Positions 1 to 8,821 of a stretch of DNA of 64,000 bases are shown here, one piece after another. The notes beneath the pieces were generated by a model, which did no database searches, was not told where the DNA came from, and saw only the letters and a program-made list of their open reading frames with translations. The first letter of the stretch is position 1, and each line of letters opens with the position of its first letter. The stretch is from Myxococcota bacterium (GTDB taxonomy: Bacteria; Myxococcota_A; UBA796; UBA9615; JAKLKC01): contig JAKLKC010000003.1 of NCBI GenBank assembly GCA_023150875.1, positions 124,001 to 188,000 on the forward strand, in the 5' to 3' direction. Made by a program: the position numbers and the translations under genes.

Positions 1-1
1 C

Positions 2-202
2 CTCGAGTCCACCGTGGACGCCTACAACCGGGTCGCGGGCTCCCTGGAGTCCCGGGTCCTGCCCGCCGCCCGCCGCTTCCGCGACCTGGGCGCCGCGGGG
101 GGCGACGAGATCGGCCCCGTCGAAGCCACCGACCGGGCGCCCCGGCGGCTGGAGTCGGGAGAGGAGCGGGTGCCGGAGGAAGAAGAGGTGGGAGCGCCCT
201 GA
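2..202 (+). CDS. rmuC: RmuC-like DNA recombination protein, C-terminal end (partial)
   Basis: The window opens inside this gene. The visible 66 residues include YNRVAGSLESRVLPAARRF, which matches the conserved C-terminal helix of RmuC proteins, followed by a short acidic tail ending at TGA 200-202. RmuC proteins are predicted nucleases limiting DNA inversions; their catalytic core lies upstream of the window and cannot be checked. The stop sits inside a perfect 16-base palindrome (195-210) shared with the convergent neighbour, which may act as a bidirectional terminator. Assignment rests only on the tail motif. Confidence 0.75.
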   Translation, partial: LESTVDAYNRVAGSLESRVLPAARRFRDLGAAGGDEIGPVEATDRAPRRLESGEERVPEEEEVGAP

Positions 203-980
203 TCAGGGCGCCGCCCCCGCCGCCCCCCTCGCCCCGCACCAGCTCCCGCCACAGGATCCACGCCGCCATGAGCAGGACCAGAACACCGAACGCCCGCCTC
301 AGGGCCCCGGGGGAGATCCGTCCCGCCAGCAGGCTCCCCGCGAACGAGCCCGCCACCGCCGCTCCCGTCACCGTCCCGGTCAGGGTCCCGTCGATGTCCA
401 CGTGGCCGAGGTGGCCCAGCAGGCCGGCCCCCGAGTTCAGCGCGATGATCATCAGCGAGGTCCCGATGGCGTCCCGGGTGGGCATGCCCACCCCGAGGGC
501 CAGGGCGGGCACCGCCAGGAACCCGCCTCCCGCCCCCACCAGGCCCACGACCGCCCCCACCACCGCCCCGATCCCCAGCAGGAGCCCCACCCAGGCCCGC
601 CCCGGCAAGGCGGCCGCCGCCGGCCGCTTCCCGCGGGGCGCCAGCATCGCCAGGCCCGCCACCACCATCACGCCGGCGAAGACCAGCAGCAGCAGCCTCC
701 CCGGCAGGTGGGTGGCCAGGCGCCCCCCGCCGTAGGCCCCCAACGTCCCCGCCGCACCGAACGCCAGGCCGCCCCGGATCCGCACGTGACCGGCGCGGGC
801 GTGCTGGGCGGCGGCGACGGCGCTGGTCACGCCCACCGCGACCAGGGACGTGGGGATCGCCTCTTCGGGGGGTAGGCCGACCGCGTACACCAGCGCGGGG
901 ACCATGAGGATCGACCCGCCCCCTCCCAGGAGCCCCACGGTGACACCCACGATGAGCGAGAGCGCGGCGGCGAGCAGCAT
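203..980 (-). CDS. TauE/SafE family sulfite exporter / membrane permease
   Basis: The frame starts at ATG 980-978 (MLLAAALSLIVGVTVG) and reads through the two glycine-rich TauE/SafE half-motifs, GLLGGGGSILMVPAL near the N-terminus and VGLVGAGGGFLAVPAL in the middle, each followed by PT-x-x-AIPTS/AIGTS-type segments. About eight hydrophobic helices are visible. The family exports or imports small anions such as sulfite or sulfonates across the inner membrane; the substrate here is unknown. The recognisable protein is about 259 residues, the usual family length, ending near position 204. The literal frame has no stop and stays open to position 1 over rmuC. A minus-strand TGA at 205-203 lies in another frame just past a G-rich run (212-240), so a small indel or true readthrough must be resolved. 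I therefore give the homologous part as the extent. Confidence 0.75.
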
Positions 981-1017
981 CGGTATCGACCTTGCTCTAT
1001 GCTTCGGCTTCGGGAAG

Positions 1018-3189
1018 ATGCAGACCCCCCGCCCATCGCCGCCCTCCCTGCTCCTCGCCCTCGGCCTGCTCGCCGCAGCGCCCCTCCTGCCGGGCTGCGG
1101 AGAGGGCCGCACCCCCTGGACCCCGGCGGACCATCCCGCCGTGGACCTGGAGGCCCGGGTGGCGCGCTGGGTGGGGCACCCGAGCGCCGTCGCCGCCCGG
1201 GACGGCACGGTGCTGGGGAAGGTCCAGGTGGATCGCTGCCTGCCCGTCCCCCCCGGGGAGATCCCCCTCCACGTCCACGACGCCTTCCTGGCCGCCGAGG
1301 ACCCCGGCCCCTGCCTCCCCGGCGAGGACGGCACCGCCGCCCCGTTGCTGGACGCCCTGGACGACACCCCCGCCGTCCTGGAGGACCCCGACGCCCGCGC
1401 CGAGCGCTGCTCCGCCCTGCGCGCCCTCGCCTTCGGCGACGAGGCCGACTCCTGCCTCCCCTGGCTGCCCCTGCCGGAGGGAGGCTGGCTGCCCCGGAGC
1501 GATCCCGACGCGGTGCGGGCGGCGTGGATGAACCTCGCCGACCTGGGCCAGGGGGACTACGGGGTCGAGGCCGCCGCGCGGCGCTGGTTCGACCGGGGCG
1601 CCTCGGCGCTCACCCTCTCCCAGGCCGCCCTCCTGGCGGCGGCGGCGACCTCCCCGGAGGCCCGCTCCGACGAGAAGCTCCTCCGTCGTGCCCGGGACCG
1701 CGTGCTGAGGCGCATGGAGGAGCGGGGCGCCGCCACCCGGGCCCAGGTGGTGGCCGCCATGGCCGAGGACGTGCCCCTCCGCCGCCCCCACGTCGACCCC
1801 TCCCCGGACCTCGCCAGCTTCATGGAGGGGGTGCGCCGCGACCTGCGGGAGCACCTCGGGGGGAGCCTGCTGCTCCGCCGGGGCGGGACCGTCGTCACCA
1901 CCCTGGACGCCCCCCTCCAGGACGCGGCGAAGCGCGCGGTGGCCGAGGGGCAGGACCGCTGGGAGCGGAACCGGAAGACCGAGGCCAAGACCATCCGCAA
2001 GGTCCTGGACAAGCACGGCACCGATCCCGAGGCCCTCGCCCAGGCGAAGGTCCCCGACGGCGCCTACCTGGAGGTCCCCGAGGACCACCCCCAGGCGGCC
2101 GTCCTGGGCATGGAGCCCGACACCGGCCGCGTCGCGGTGCTCTTCGACGGCCGCCCCGAGCACGAGGTGGCACGGTTCGGAGCGATGCACCTGGAGCGCC
2201 AGGCGGGATCGTCCTTCAAGACCTTCGTGTACGCCACCGCCATCCACCAGGGCTACTCCGAGGCCGACGTCCTGACGGATCGCCGCTACGCCTTCGAGGT
2301 CCCCGACCGGGACGAGCCGTGGACCCCCAAGAACCACCTGGACAAGTACTACAACCAGGTCACCCTGCGCTTCGGTCTGGCCCAGTCCCTCAACAGCGTC
2401 GCCATCCAGCTCGCCGTGAAGGTGGGGCCATCCGCCGTGGTGGACCTGTGCCGCCGGCTGGGGATCTCCTCCCGCCTCCGGGCGGTGCCGGCCCTGGCCC
2501 TGGGCGCCTCCCCCGTCTCCCTCGCCGAGATGGTCGCCGCCTACGCCACCTTCCCGGCCGGGGGACGGCGCGTCGTGCCCCGCTTCGTGGACGCCTTCGA
2601 GGCCGCCACCGGGCGCTACGACTTCCCCCTCCCTCCCCCGGTCCAGGCGATCGACCCCGGGGTCGCCTACGTGATGGTGGACATGCTCCGGGCGGTGGTG
2701 CAGGGGGGCACGGGCACGGCGGCCAAGAAGCTCCCCTTCCCCGTCGGTGGCAAGACCGGGACCACCAACGAGAGCGCCGACACCTGGTTCGTGGGCTTCT
2801 CCTCCCGCCTGGCTCTGGGGGTGTGGTTCGGCTTCGACGACGGCCTCCCGCTGGGGGGCGACGAGACCGGAGGGTCCCTGGCGCTGCCGGTGTGGCGCGA
2901 GGTGATGGCCGCCTCCGCTGGGGATCCGCCTCCCCCGGACTTCCCCGTCCCCCCCGGGATCGCCTTCGAGGAGAGGAGCGTCTGGAACGGCGCCCCCATG
3001 AAGGAAGGGCGCCGCATGGCCTTCGTCGAGCCGGTCCGCGCCCGTTGGGTGGTGAAGCACCCCAAGGACTCCCGTCCCCTGGAGGACGGCGAGGTCGTCC
3101 TTCCCCCCGGGCCCCGTCTCCGCCTCGCCGGAGGCGAGCTGCGGGAGTACGAGGCGGACCCCGAGGAGCCGGAGCAGGCCAGCCCCTGA
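1018..3189 (+). CDS. Penicillin-binding protein, class-A-like transpeptidase lipoprotein with degenerate glycosyltransferase region
   Basis: The 723-residue product has a clear transpeptidase domain: S398-S-F-K401 (nucleophile motif), S457-L-N459 and K579-T-G-T-T. It would cross-link peptidoglycan in the periplasm. The N-terminus is a lipoprotein signal (LLPGC, Cys27) rather than the usual single anchor helix. The preceding region resembles a GT51 glycosyltransferase only in its last part (GDYGVEAAARRWF, then LTLSQAALLAAA). An early AAED survives, but I cannot find the EDxxFxxHxG or GxSTxxQQ catalytic motifs, so polymerase activity is doubtful. The ATG at 1018 begins the signal peptide; an in-frame start at 850 would add 56 residues without homology and run over the tauE start. 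PBP1C-like is an alternative name. Confidence 0.85.
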   Translation: MQTPRPSPPSLLLALGLLAAAPLLPGCGEGRTPWTPADHPAVDLEARVARWVGHPSAVAARDGTVLGKVQVDRCLPVPPGEIPLHVHDAFLAAEDPGPCLPGEDGTAAPLLDALDDTPAVLEDPDARAERCSALRALAFGDEADSCLPWLPLPEGGWLPRSDPDAVRAAWMNLADLGQGDYGVEAAARRWFDRGASALTLSQAALLAAAATSPEARSDEKLLRRARDRVLRRMEERGAATRAQVVAAMAEDVPLRRPHVDPSPDLASFMEGVRRDLREHLGGSLLLRRGGTVVTTLDAPLQDAAKRAVAEGQDRWERNRKTEAKTIRKVLDKHGTDPEALAQAKVPDGAYLEVPEDHPQAAVLGMEPDTGRVAVLFDGRPEHEVARFGAMHLERQAGSSFKTFVYATAIHQGYSEADVLTDRRYAFEVPDRDEPWTPKNHLDKYYNQVTLRFGLAQSLNSVAIQLAVKVGPSAVVDLCRRLGISSRLRAVPALALGASPVSLAEMVAAYATFPAGGRRVVPRFVDAFEAATGRYDFPLPPPVQAIDPGVAYVMVDMLRAVVQGGTGTAAKKLPFPVGGKTGTTNESADTWFVGFSSRLALGVWFGFDDGLPLGGDETGGSLALPVWREVMAASAGDPPPPDFPVPPGIAFEERSVWNGAPMKEGRRMAFVEPVRARWVVKHPKDSRPLEDGEVVLPPGPRLRLAGGELREYEADPEEPEQASP

Positions 3190-3301
3190 TCCCCCTCCCC
3201 CGCCACCCTCGCTGACGACTGTCAAGAAACTCGCGGACCCTCCGATAGGCCCACATGGGTGTTGGGGAGCGAGGAAGGCCGCCGCCGCGGGTCATGCTGC
3301 A

Positions 3302-4696
3302 ATGAACGAGGCCGAACGCCCGGAACGTACCGTCCTCGTGGTGGACGACAACCCCGAGATCCTGAGCGCGTGCGGGAGGCTCCTGGAGGGCCAGGGCTAC
3401 CGCGTGCGGGCCGCCGCCTCGGGCGAGGAGGCGGTGGAGCGGGTCCTCGCCGAACGGGTCCACGCGATCCTCCTGGACCAGCGCATGCCCGGCATGACCG
3501 GCGAGCAGGTGGTCGAGCGGATCCGCGAGATCGACCACAACGTCCAGATCGTCCTCCACACCGGGCACGGCGCGTCGCAGCCCGCCCTGGCGACATTGGA
3601 GCGCCTGGACATCCAGGGATGGGTCGGCAAGGACGAGGGCCCGGAGCGCCTGTTGGTGTGGATCAAGGCGGCCCTGAAGTCCTGGGATCGGCTTGCGACC
3701 ATCCAGCGCCACCGCCAGGGCCTCCGCCACATCCTGGACGCCTCGCCGGACCTCCAACAGCTCCAGCCCCTCCCGAACCTCCTCGACACCGTGCTCCAGC
3801 AGATGGTGACCCTGCTCTCCGGCAGCGGTGGGCTCATCGCCGCCATCAACCACGGGCTGCTCCTCACCCTCGAGGACAACGCCTCGGTGAAGCTCGCCGC
3901 GGGGGCGGGCCGTTACTCCGACGCCCTCCGCTTCGGCACCCTGCCGACGGGGACCGCCTCGTTCGTGCAGAGGGCCCTGGCGGCCACCGACATCGTCCGC
4001 GAGCCCGGCCGCCTCGCCCTCCCCCTGGAGCTGCGGGGCCAGCGGCTGGGAGCGATCTACGTCGAGACCGAGATGTGGCACCCCGACGGCAACGACCTGC
4101 TCATGGTGTACGCCCACCAGGTCGCCATCGCCCTCGAGAACGCCCGCCTCTACGAGATCGCCACCATCGACTCGCTGACGGGGCTCTACAGCCGCCGCCA
4201 CCTGTTCCAGCGCATGCGCGAGGTCATCAAGACCGCCGGCCGGCAGCAGGGCTCCCTGGGGCTGCTGGTCATGGACCTGGACCGGTTCAAGGCCATCAAC
4301 GACACCTGGGGGCACCCCGCTGGCGACCGGGTCCTGGCGTCGGTGGGGCGTTCCCTGCGTTCGGTGCTCCGGGAGTCCGACGTCGCCGCCCGCACCGGCG
4401 GCGAGGAGTTCGCGGTGCTCCTCACCGGCGTCGGCCCCAACGAGGTGTCCATCGTCGCCGAGCGCCTGCGGATGGCCATCGACGCCACCCCCATCGTCCA
4501 CGAGGACGTGGTGATCCGGGTCACCACCAGCATCGGCGCCGCCACCCTGGCCCCGCGGCCCTCCCTGGACGCCGACGCCGCCGACGCCCTGGGAAAGGAC
4601 CTGTACTCCACCGCCGACCAGGCGGTGTACGAGGCCAAGCGCGCCGGGGGCAACCGGGCGATGCTGGCCGCGGGGGCGGTGGGAAAGGCGGCCTGA
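3302..4696 (+). CDS. Response regulator with GAF and GGDEF domains (diguanylate cyclase)
   Basis: This 464-residue protein has a receiver domain (about 1-130, phospho-acceptor D59 in LLDQRMPG), a GAF-like middle (about 150-285) and a GGDEF domain (about 290-455). The active-site loop is G366-G-E-E-F370. An RxxD inhibitory site (R357-E-S-D360) lies exactly five residues upstream, so feedback inhibition by c-di-GMP is expected. The enzyme should make cyclic di-GMP from two GTP when phosphorylated or when the GAF domain binds a ligand. No output domain other than GGDEF and no partner histidine kinase is visible nearby. It stands alone between the PBP and aldolase genes. Confidence 0.9.
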   Translation: MNEAERPERTVLVVDDNPEILSACGRLLEGQGYRVRAAASGEEAVERVLAERVHAILLDQRMPGMTGEQVVERIREIDHNVQIVLHTGHGASQPALATLERLDIQGWVGKDEGPERLLVWIKAALKSWDRLATIQRHRQGLRHILDASPDLQQLQPLPNLLDTVLQQMVTLLSGSGGLIAAINHGLLLTLEDNASVKLAAGAGRYSDALRFGTLPTGTASFVQRALAATDIVREPGRLALPLELRGQRLGAIYVETEMWHPDGNDLLMVYAHQVAIALENARLYEIATIDSLTGLYSRRHLFQRMREVIKTAGRQQGSLGLLVMDLDRFKAINDTWGHPAGDRVLASVGRSLRSVLRESDVAARTGGEEFAVLLTGVGPNEVSIVAERLRMAIDATPIVHEDVVIRVTTSIGAATLAPRPSLDADAADALGKDLYSTADQAVYEAKRAGGNRAMLAAGAVGKAA

Positions 4697-4758
4697 CGCC
4701 GCCGGGGGATGGCGGCGTCCCTTCCCCGTCGCGCCTGGACGGGGCCGGGGGGCGGCGA

Positions 4759-4764
4759 TAGACT
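4759..4764 (+). promoter_or_regulatory. Candidate -10 element TAGACT upstream of the aldolase gene
   Basis: TAGACT followed by a C-rich stretch lies 49 bases before the chosen aldolase start. A TAGA(A/C)T-plus-C-run word recurs before rlpA (11946) and the ompA-like gene (45141). A matching -35 is not obvious. Assignment is by position and recurrence only. Confidence 0.3.
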
Positions 4765-4813
4765 TCCCCTCGGCCGGGGCGCGCGTCGCCGTCCGCGGCC
4801 CCGGGGATCCGCC

Positions 4814-5785
4814 TTGCCGAGGCTCGACCAGCTCAAGCGCGACGTCGTCCGCGTCTGCCACCGCCTGCACGAGAAGGACTTCGTCGCCGCCCTGGACGGC
4901 AACGTGTCGGTCCGCCTGGAGGAGGACCGGGTGCTGTGCACCCGCACCATGGTCCCCAAGGCGTTCGTGACCGAGGACGACCTCGTGGTCATCGACATGC
5001 GGGGGCGGAAGGTCTCGGGATCGGGGCAGCCGACCAGCGAGATGGCGATGCACCTCGCCGCCTACCGCTCCCGGCCCGACGTGAAGGCCGTGGTGCACGC
5101 CCACCCGCCCACCGCCGTCGCCTTCACCATCGCCGGGGTCAGCCTCGCCCGCTGCGTGCTGCCCGAGGTGGTGATGACGATGCACGCCATCCCCACGGTC
5201 CGCTACCAGACCACCGGCACCTACGAGCTGGCGGATGGGCTGACCGAGCCCCTGCGGCGCTACGACGCGGTGATGATGGACCGCCACGGCGCCGTCTGCG
5301 TGGGCCCGGACCTGTGGACCGCTTACTGGACCATGGAGAAGCTCGAACACGCCGCGTCCATCACCCTTAAGGCCCACCAGCTCGGCCGGGTGCAGGAGCT
5401 CCCCGGCGACGAGGTGGAGCGCCTCAAGCGGCTGGGAGAGAAGTACGGGGTCCCGGGCCTCAAGCCCGAGGACGCCGCCCGGCTCGCCGCCGACGAGGCG
5501 AGGCGGGAGGGGGAGGGGCTGCCCTCCTCGTGCGTCGGCTGCACCGGCTGCCAGAACCCGGCGCGCCACGGGATCGGCTCCCCCCTGGACATCCGCGTCG
5601 CCCGGGTGACGTCCCGGCGCATGGCGGTGGGCCACGGCGGCGTCCGGCTGGGCGCGGCGGAGGACGGCCCGGGGGCGGCGTCCGGGCCGGGCGGCCCCCG
5701 ATCCTGCGAGCCTCCCTTGCCGGCGGGCTCCGACGGCCTCATCCAGATCATCACCGAGGAGATCGCCCGGGCCCTCTCGGGGTGA
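4814..5785 (+). CDS. Class II aldolase (fuculose-phosphate-aldolase type) with C-terminal targeting-like peptide
   Basis: A 323-residue class II aldolase/adducin-fold protein. The zinc ligands are visible as H95-A-H97 and H158 (DRHGAVCVG), and E76 in PTSEMAMH is the likely catalytic acid. The family cleaves L-fuculose- or rhamnulose-phosphate-like substrates to dihydroxyacetone phosphate and an aldehyde. I chose the TTG start because it has a GGGGA ribosome site six bases upstream and the homology begins there; a longer in-frame ATG at 4709 adds 35 unrelated residues. After the core comes a Cys cluster C240-V-G-C243-T-G-C246, a disordered Gly/Pro/Ala-rich linker and an amphipathic terminal helix (DGLIQIITEEIARALSG). 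Linker plus helix is how aldolases are targeted to bacterial microcompartments, but no shell gene is in the window. Confidence 0.85.
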   Translation: MPRLDQLKRDVVRVCHRLHEKDFVAALDGNVSVRLEEDRVLCTRTMVPKAFVTEDDLVVIDMRGRKVSGSGQPTSEMAMHLAAYRSRPDVKAVVHAHPPTAVAFTIAGVSLARCVLPEVVMTMHAIPTVRYQTTGTYELADGLTEPLRRYDAVMMDRHGAVCVGPDLWTAYWTMEKLEHAASITLKAHQLGRVQELPGDEVERLKRLGEKYGVPGLKPEDAARLAADEARREGEGLPSSCVGCTGCQNPARHGIGSPLDIRVARVTSRRMAVGHGGVRLGAAEDGPGAASGPGGPRSCEPPLPAGSDGLIQIITEEIARALSG

Positions 5786-5808
5786 GGGGCGGGCGGCCGG
5801 GCGGACGA

Positions 5809-6126
5809 ATGGCCCACCCCGACGATCCCAGGCGCGACGAGGGCACCGAGACGCTGAAGCGCCCGGCGCTGAAGCGCCCCCCCATGTTCCGGGTGATCCT
5901 CCACAACGACGACTACACCACCATGGAATTCGTCGTCGACATCCTGGTCCGGTTCTTCCACCGGACCCAGACTGAGGCGACACGGATCATGCTCCACGTC
6001 CACACCAAGGGGCGGGGCGTCGCCGGGGTCTACACCCGGGACGTCGCCGAGACCAAGGTGGATCAGGTCACCGAGCACGCCCGCGAGAGCGGGATGCCCC
6101 TCCTGCTGACGATGGAGCCCGAGTAG
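5809..6126 (+). CDS. clpS: ATP-dependent Clp protease adaptor ClpS
   Basis: A 105-residue ClpS. The core reads FRVILHNDDYTTMEFVVDIL, then HxxG-type segments and TKVDQVTEHARESGMPLLLTME, all diagnostic of the N-degron adaptor that docks on the ClpA N-domain and delivers substrates with bulky N-terminal residues to ClpAP. The acidic binding residues of the HNDDYT loop are intact. It is followed 9 bases later by clpA, the classic operon. The chosen ATG gives a short 25-residue flexible leader typical of the family; upstream in-frame sequence overlaps the aldolase end. Confidence 0.95.
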   Translation: MAHPDDPRRDEGTETLKRPALKRPPMFRVILHNDDYTTMEFVVDILVRFFHRTQTEATRIMLHVHTKGRGVAGVYTRDVAETKVDQVTEHARESGMPLLLTMEPE

Positions 6127-6135
6127 GACCCGCCC

Positions 6136-8436
6136 ATGCCCACCCTCACCCGCGAGCTCCAGATCGCCCTCCAGGTCGCCCTGGCCGAGGCCGCCCGCCG
6201 CCGCCACGAGTACGCCGGGGTCGAGCACCTGCTCTACGCCCTGCTGCACGACGAGGAGACCGCCGAGGTCGTGCAGCACGCCGGGGGGGACGTGGAGGCC
6301 CTGAAGAAGAGGCTCGATCGCTTCCTCGCCGACGACGTCGACATCCTGCCCGAGGACGCCGCGGCGGAGCCCCAGCCCACCATGGGCTTCCGCCGGGCGG
6401 TGCAGAGGGCGGCCCTCCACGTCCAGGGCTCGGGCAAGCAGATGGTGGCGGGCTTCAACGTGCTGGTGGCGATCTACGCCGAGCAGGACTCCCACGCCGC
6501 CTTCTTCCTGGAGCAGGCGGGGGTCACCCGTCTGGACGTGATCAACTACGTGAGCCACGGGATCTCGAAGGACGGGGACGGCGAGGAGGAGCCGGTCTCT
6601 GCCGGGGACGACGGCGAGGCCGAGGAGGGGGGCGCCCCGAAGCGCGACCCGCTGGCCTCCTTCTGCGTCGACCTGAACGCCCAGGCCGCGGCCGGGGCCA
6701 TCGACCCCCTGATCGGCCGGGACGCCGAGGTGGAGAGGGCGGTCCAGGTCCTGTGCCGCCGCCGCAAGAACAACCCCCTCTTCGTCGGGGACTCCGGCGT
6801 GGGCAAGACCGCCCTGGCGGAGGGCCTGGCCCTGCGGATCGTCCGGGGCGAGGTGCCCGCGGTGCTGGCGGGCGCGACGATCTACAGCCTGGACCTGGGG
6901 GGGATGCTGGCGGGCACCCGCTACCGGGGGGACTTCGAGAGCCGGGTGAAGTCGGTGCTCAAGGCCCTGGAGGGCAAGCCCGGGGCGATCCTGTTCATCG
7001 ACGAGATCCACAACCTCGTGGGGGCCGGGGCGGCGAGCGGGGGGGCGATGGACGCGGGCAACCTGCTCAAGCCCGCCCTGGCCTCGGGGAAGCTCCGCTG
7101 CATCGGCTCCACCACCTTCGAGGAGTTCCGCAACCACCTCCAGCGGGACCGGGCCCTGACAAGGCGCTTCCAGACCATCGAGGTGGCGGAGCCCTCCCAG
7201 GACGACTCGGTGCGGATCCTGGCGGGGCTGAAGTCCCACTACGAGGAGTTCCACGGGGTCCGCTACACCCGCCCGGCGCTGCGGGCGGCGGTGGACCTCT
7301 CGGCCCGCTACATCCGCGACCGCCACCTGCCCGACAAGGCCATCGATGTCATCGACGAGGCCGGCGCCCGCCTGAAGCTCCTGCCGGGGCCGCGGCGCAA
7401 GACCGTGGTGGGGGTGGGCGAGGTGGAGGCGGTGGTGGCGGCCATGGCGCGGATGCCGCCCAAGCGGGTGTCCACCTCCGACCGCGACCGCCTCCGGACC
7501 CTGGAGGAGGACCTGGGCCGCAAGGTCTTCGGCCAGCGGGAGGCGGTGCGCCAGGTGGCCTCGTCCATCAAGCTCGCCCGGGCGGGGCTGCGGGACAAGG
7601 ACAAGCCCATCGCGTGCTTCCTGTTCACCGGCCCGACGGGGGTGGGCAAGACGGAGCTGGCCAAGCAGCTCGCCGCCCACCTGGACATCGGCTTCCTGCG
7701 CTTCGACATGTCGGAGTACATGGAGCGCCACACCGTCAGCCGCCTCATCGGCGCCCCCCCGGGCTACGTCGGCTTCGACCAGGGGGGCCTGCTGACGGAG
7801 GCGATGACCCGGACCCCCCACGCGGTCCTGCTCCTGGACGAGGTGGAGAAGGCCCACCCCGAGGTGTTCAACATCCTGCTCCAGGTGATGGACCACGGCA
7901 CCCTGACGGACAACAACGGCAAGAAGGCCGACTTCCGCCACGCCATCCTGATCATGACCTCCAACGTGGGGGCCCGGGACCTGGTCCGCAGCACCCTGGG
8001 CTTCGGCGCGAAGCCCGACTTCGCCGGGGAGGACAAGGCCTTCCGCGACACCTTCAGTCCCGAGTTCCGCAACCGCCTGGACGCCCGGGTCCGCTTCGAC
8101 CCCCTGGACCCCTCGGTGATGGAGAGCATCGTCCAGAAGTTCGTGGACGAGCTCCAGGGGGCCCTCCTGGAGCGCCGCGTGACCATCGAACTCGCCCCCG
8201 AGGCCCGGGCCTGGCTCGCCGAGAAGGGCTACGACCCCACCATGGGCGCCCGGCCCCTGGCGCGGCTCATCCAGGAGCAGGTCAAGAAGCCCCTGTCCGA
8301 GGAGCTGCTGTTTGGACAGTTGGAAAAGGGGGGCCACGTCCGGATCGCGGTGAAGGACGGCGCGCTGGCCTTCGAGTACGGGCCGAAGGGGCCGACGGTG
8401 GTGTTGGAGAAGGACGGGGACGAGGGACAGGACTAG
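6136..8436 (+). CDS. clpA: ClpA AAA+ unfoldase subunit of the ClpAP protease
   Basis: A 766-residue ClpA with an N-domain (about 1-140), an acidic linker, AAA module 1 (Walker A GDSGVGKT with K224, Walker B FIDEIHNLVGAG) and AAA module 2 (Walker A GPTGVGKT with K505, Walker B LLLDEVEKAHP, then GYVGFDQGG). It unfolds proteins and feeds them to ClpP; clpP is not in the window. No coiled-coil M-domain is seen between the modules, separating it from ClpB and ClpC. The partner adaptor clpS lies directly upstream. The C-terminal tail is charged and ends in an acidic stretch. Confidence 0.96.
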   Translation: MPTLTRELQIALQVALAEAARRRHEYAGVEHLLYALLHDEETAEVVQHAGGDVEALKKRLDRFLADDVDILPEDAAAEPQPTMGFRRAVQRAALHVQGSGKQMVAGFNVLVAIYAEQDSHAAFFLEQAGVTRLDVINYVSHGISKDGDGEEEPVSAGDDGEAEEGGAPKRDPLASFCVDLNAQAAAGAIDPLIGRDAEVERAVQVLCRRRKNNPLFVGDSGVGKTALAEGLALRIVRGEVPAVLAGATIYSLDLGGMLAGTRYRGDFESRVKSVLKALEGKPGAILFIDEIHNLVGAGAASGGAMDAGNLLKPALASGKLRCIGSTTFEEFRNHLQRDRALTRRFQTIEVAEPSQDDSVRILAGLKSHYEEFHGVRYTRPALRAAVDLSARYIRDRHLPDKAIDVIDEAGARLKLLPGPRRKTVVGVGEVEAVVAAMARMPPKRVSTSDRDRLRTLEEDLGRKVFGQREAVRQVASSIKLARAGLRDKDKPIACFLFTGPTGVGKTELAKQLAAHLDIGFLRFDMSEYMERHTVSRLIGAPPGYVGFDQGGLLTEAMTRTPHAVLLLDEVEKAHPEVFNILLQVMDHGTLTDNNGKKADFRHAILIMTSNVGARDLVRSTLGFGAKPDFAGEDKAFRDTFSPEFRNRLDARVRFDPLDPSVMESIVQKFVDELQGALLERRVTIELAPEARAWLAEKGYDPTMGARPLARLIQEQVKKPLSEELLFGQLEKGGHVRIAVKDGALAFEYGPKGPTVVLEKDGDEGQD

Positions 8437-8521
8437 TACGTCGCATCCCTATCCGGTTGCCACCCAGAACGGTTCATGACGACTGCCGGCGGTCGTGGAT
8501 GGCTCGCCGTCCTTGGCTCGC

Positions 8522-8570
8522 CCACAGAGGCACAGAGCGGCCCGTCCGGGGCCCACGGAGAACACGGAGG
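8522..8570. repeat. Possible dispersed repeat remnant (CACAGAGGCACAGAG ... CACGGAGAACACGGAGG)
   Basis: CCACAGAGGCACAGAG at 8522-8537 and CCCACGGAGAACACGGAGG at 8552-8570 are built from an alternating CACRGAG word. From memory this wording recurs as an intergenic repeat in many bacterial genomes, but I cannot verify that here. The 385-base stretch 8437-8821 between clpA and the ketoacyl synthase remnant holds this and the palindrome at 8702 and no gene I can support. Confidence 0.3.
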
Positions 8571-8701
8571 GAAGAGCGGGGAGGCCCGGAGCTTCGGGCG
8601 GCAAGCGGATGGGCAGCGTGCGTCGTTCCAGAGCGAGTTCCCCAGTTTCTGAGTCCGCCTTCCAGCTCATCGGCGTCGCGGTCCCGCGAACGGAAGGCCC
8701 C

Positions 8702-8761
8702 GTAGGGCGGGGGCTTGTCCCCCGCCGAAGCCCCGCGGCGGGGGACGAGCCCCCGCCCTAC
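8702..8761. repeat. REP-like imperfect palindrome (25-base arms)
   Basis: Arms at 8702-8726 and 8737-8761 are reverse complements with a single mismatch (A to G), separated by 10 bases. The RNA or cruciform stem would be very stable. The compact GC palindrome in an intergenic region is typical of REP/BIME-type or non-autonomous mobile elements. It could also act as a transcription terminator stem, although no T-run follows. Confidence 0.75.
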
Positions 8762-8821
8762 ATTCCGGATCGGGTGGGCCTGGGAACGGAGAAACTGGGG
8801 AGGAACCTTCGGAACGCGGTA

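Noticed and set aside
997-3225. 742-codon open frame antisense to the penicillin-binding protein
   Set aside because: Only a high-GC shadow; the plus-strand frame carries all three transpeptidase motifs.
4814-8436. A bacterial microcompartment locus around the tailed aldolase
   Set aside because: Neighbours are a GGDEF protein and clpS-clpA; no shell or aldehyde dehydrogenase gene is present.
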